From assembly GCA_025964215.1 (NCBI GenBank), contig JAOPZG010000536.1:1-22863 (forward strand): a DNA stretch of 22,863 bases, written 5' to 3'. This stretch comes from Conexibacter sp. GTDB lineage: Bacteria > Actinomycetota > Thermoleophilia > Solirubrobacterales > Solirubrobacteraceae. The first letter of the stretch is position 1, and each line of letters starts with the position of its first letter. Below are positions 21,870 to 22,863 of this stretch, one piece after another. Both the position numbers and the translations under genes were made by a program. The notes beneath the pieces were generated by a model. That model saw only the letters and a list, made by a program, of their open reading frames with translations. It did not search any database and had not been told where the DNA came from.

Positions 21870-21879
21870 CCGCGCCAAC

Positions 21880-22863
21880 ATGGAGCCCTTTGCGAGCTCG
21901 CCGGGCCGCGCCTCGGCCCTCCGAGGTCGGGATGGCGAGCTGGCCGCTGTCGAGCAGCACATCGCCGCAACGCGTCATGGCAATGGTGGGGTTCTGCTGA
22001 TCGAAGGGCAGGCCGGCCATGGCAAGACACGCATGCTGGCCGAGATCGCCATGATCGCGGCGCGCGACAGCATGCGGGTCGGATACGGCGCGGTCGCGCC
22101 GGGCAGTCACGTAGCTCCCATGGATGCGCTCCTGACCGCGATGTTCGACGGACCGGCACCGCTGATTGATCGAAGTGTTCTGCGGGCGCTGCCCGAGCAG
22201 CGCTACTGGCTTCTCGACCAGCTTGAGTCCCTGCTCGAGCGCACCGCGCTGGAATCTCCGCTGCTGTTCCTGCTCGACGACATGCAGTGGGCAGACCACA
22301 ACTGCCACTCCGCCATGCGCACGCTCCCGGCGCGCCTGCTGGGCCTTCCGATCCTGTGGTTGTTCGCGTTTCGTGGTGACCAGGTGTCTGCCGAGATGCG
22401 CGACGTCTGCGAGGCCCTCGAGGAGGCCGGCGCGCAGCGCTTCGTCCTCGGCCCGCTCGAAGAGCCGGCGATCGGCCAGATCGCCAACGACCTGCTCGGA
22501 GGGACCCCGAACACCGATCTCCTCACCCTCATGGAAGGCGCACACGGCAGCCCGTTCCTGCTGGTGGAGTTGCTGCGCGGGCTTCTCGAAGACCGTCTGG
22601 TCCGCGCAGTATCCGGAACGGTTGAGCTCGTCGAGCCGCGCCTTCCATCGCGCGTCCGTGACGGCATGCGCGACCGCCTGGACCAGATGTCCTTCGACGC
22701 ACGAAAGGTGGCGCAGGTCGCCTCGATCCTCGGCGGCAGCATCCGGTTCGGGTGGCTCGCCGCCATGCTCGACATCTCTCCATCAGCACTGCTCGGCCCC
22801 GTTGACGAGCTACGCCGCGCGGGGCTGCTGGCCGACATCGACGGGGAGCTGGCCTTCCAGCAC
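21880..22863 (+). CDS. LAL-type LuxR regulator, N-terminal AAA part (3' end outside window)
   Basis: The frame is open for 328 codons to the window edge. It begins with an ALRGRDGELAAVEQHI box, followed by Walker A in IEGQAGHGKTRM (about 41-52), Walker B in LLFLLDDMQWAD (about 128-139) and a sensor-like ILWLFAFRGD, the layout of the large ATP-binding regulators (LAL, MalT-like) that carry a LuxR helix-turn-helix at their distant C-terminus. That C-terminus is not in the window, so the DNA-binding part is assumed. ATG 21880 is favoured by the -10 TATGAT just upstream. Box E lies between it and the NarL-type regulator. Confidence 0.85.
   Translation, partial: MEPFASSPGRASALRGRDGELAAVEQHIAATRHGNGGVLLIEGQAGHGKTRMLAEIAMIAARDSMRVGYGAVAPGSHVAPMDALLTAMFDGPAPLIDRSVLRALPEQRYWLLDQLESLLERTALESPLLFLLDDMQWADHNCHSAMRTLPARLLGLPILWLFAFRGDQVSAEMRDVCEALEEAGAQRFVLGPLEEPAIGQIANDLLGGTPNTDLLTLMEGAHGSPFLLVELLRGLLEDRLVRAVSGTVELVEPRLPSRVRDGMRDRLDQMSFDARKVAQVASILGGSIRFGWLAAMLDISPSALLGPVDELRRAGLLADIDGELAFQH

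Noticed and set aside
1..22863. CRISPR array, insertion sequence, rRNA or tRNA genes
   Set aside because: No regularly spaced repeats, no transposase ORF, no terminal inverted repeats around any gene, and no tRNA-like folding pattern were seen on reading both strands.

Overview
The DNA is high-GC with dense, strongly GC3-biased genes, several apparently leaderless starts, GTG/TTG starts and no rRNA, tRNA, CRISPR array or transposase that I can see. Gene families (HisKA_3 kinases, NarL regulators, a LAL-type LuxR regulator, a cNMP/thioredoxin-reductase fusion, an XRE-nucleotidyltransferase fusion) point to an actinobacterium. A deep-branching lineage such as Thermoleophilia/Solirubrobacterales is my guess, not proven.

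Positions 1 to about 12,600 look like an accessory (integrated or defence) island. It holds, from the left: a CHAT (caspase-like) protease running off the left edge, with a cytosolic subtilisin-like S8 protease directly upstream of it; a four-gene operon (DUF2188 protein, three-TM membrane protein, two tiny proline-rich proteins absent from ordinary ORF calls) driven by a good promoter and facing a divergent XRE repressor; a C39/papain-like cysteine peptidase preceded by a coupled small protein; a complete AbiEi/AbiEii type IV toxin-antitoxin pair with two inverted repeats upstream; a winged-helix protein of unknown role; an orphan XRE-nucleotidyltransferase (MNT-type) antitoxin with what may be remains of a HEPN partner; a tyrosine integrase; an excisionase-like protein; and an orphan AbiEi-like protein. 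Several intergenic stretches hold degraded ORF remnants, as expected for a recombination hot spot.

Positions about 12,700 to 22,863 look like a regulated chromosomal cluster: a SLAC1/TehA-family anion channel, an alpha/beta hydrolase coupled to a beta-carbonic anhydrase, a LysR regulator divergent from a cNMP-binding/Trx-like/FAD-oxidoreductase fusion, a second alpha/beta hydrolase, a pseudokinase plus active HisKA_3 kinase pair, a receiver-only response regulator, a NarL-type response regulator, and the start of a large AAA/LuxR (LAL) regulator running off the right edge.

The most striking signal is a perfect palindromic box, GGTGTGG-N4-CCACACC, present five times with an intact TGTGG-N4-CCACA core plus one degenerate copy. 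All copies lie between 12.7 and 21.9 kb, each upstream of one of these genes. In five gene/box pairs the box lies 56-58 nt from the start codon. This appears to define a local regulon linking all these genes, probably served by the two-component and LAL regulators encoded among them.
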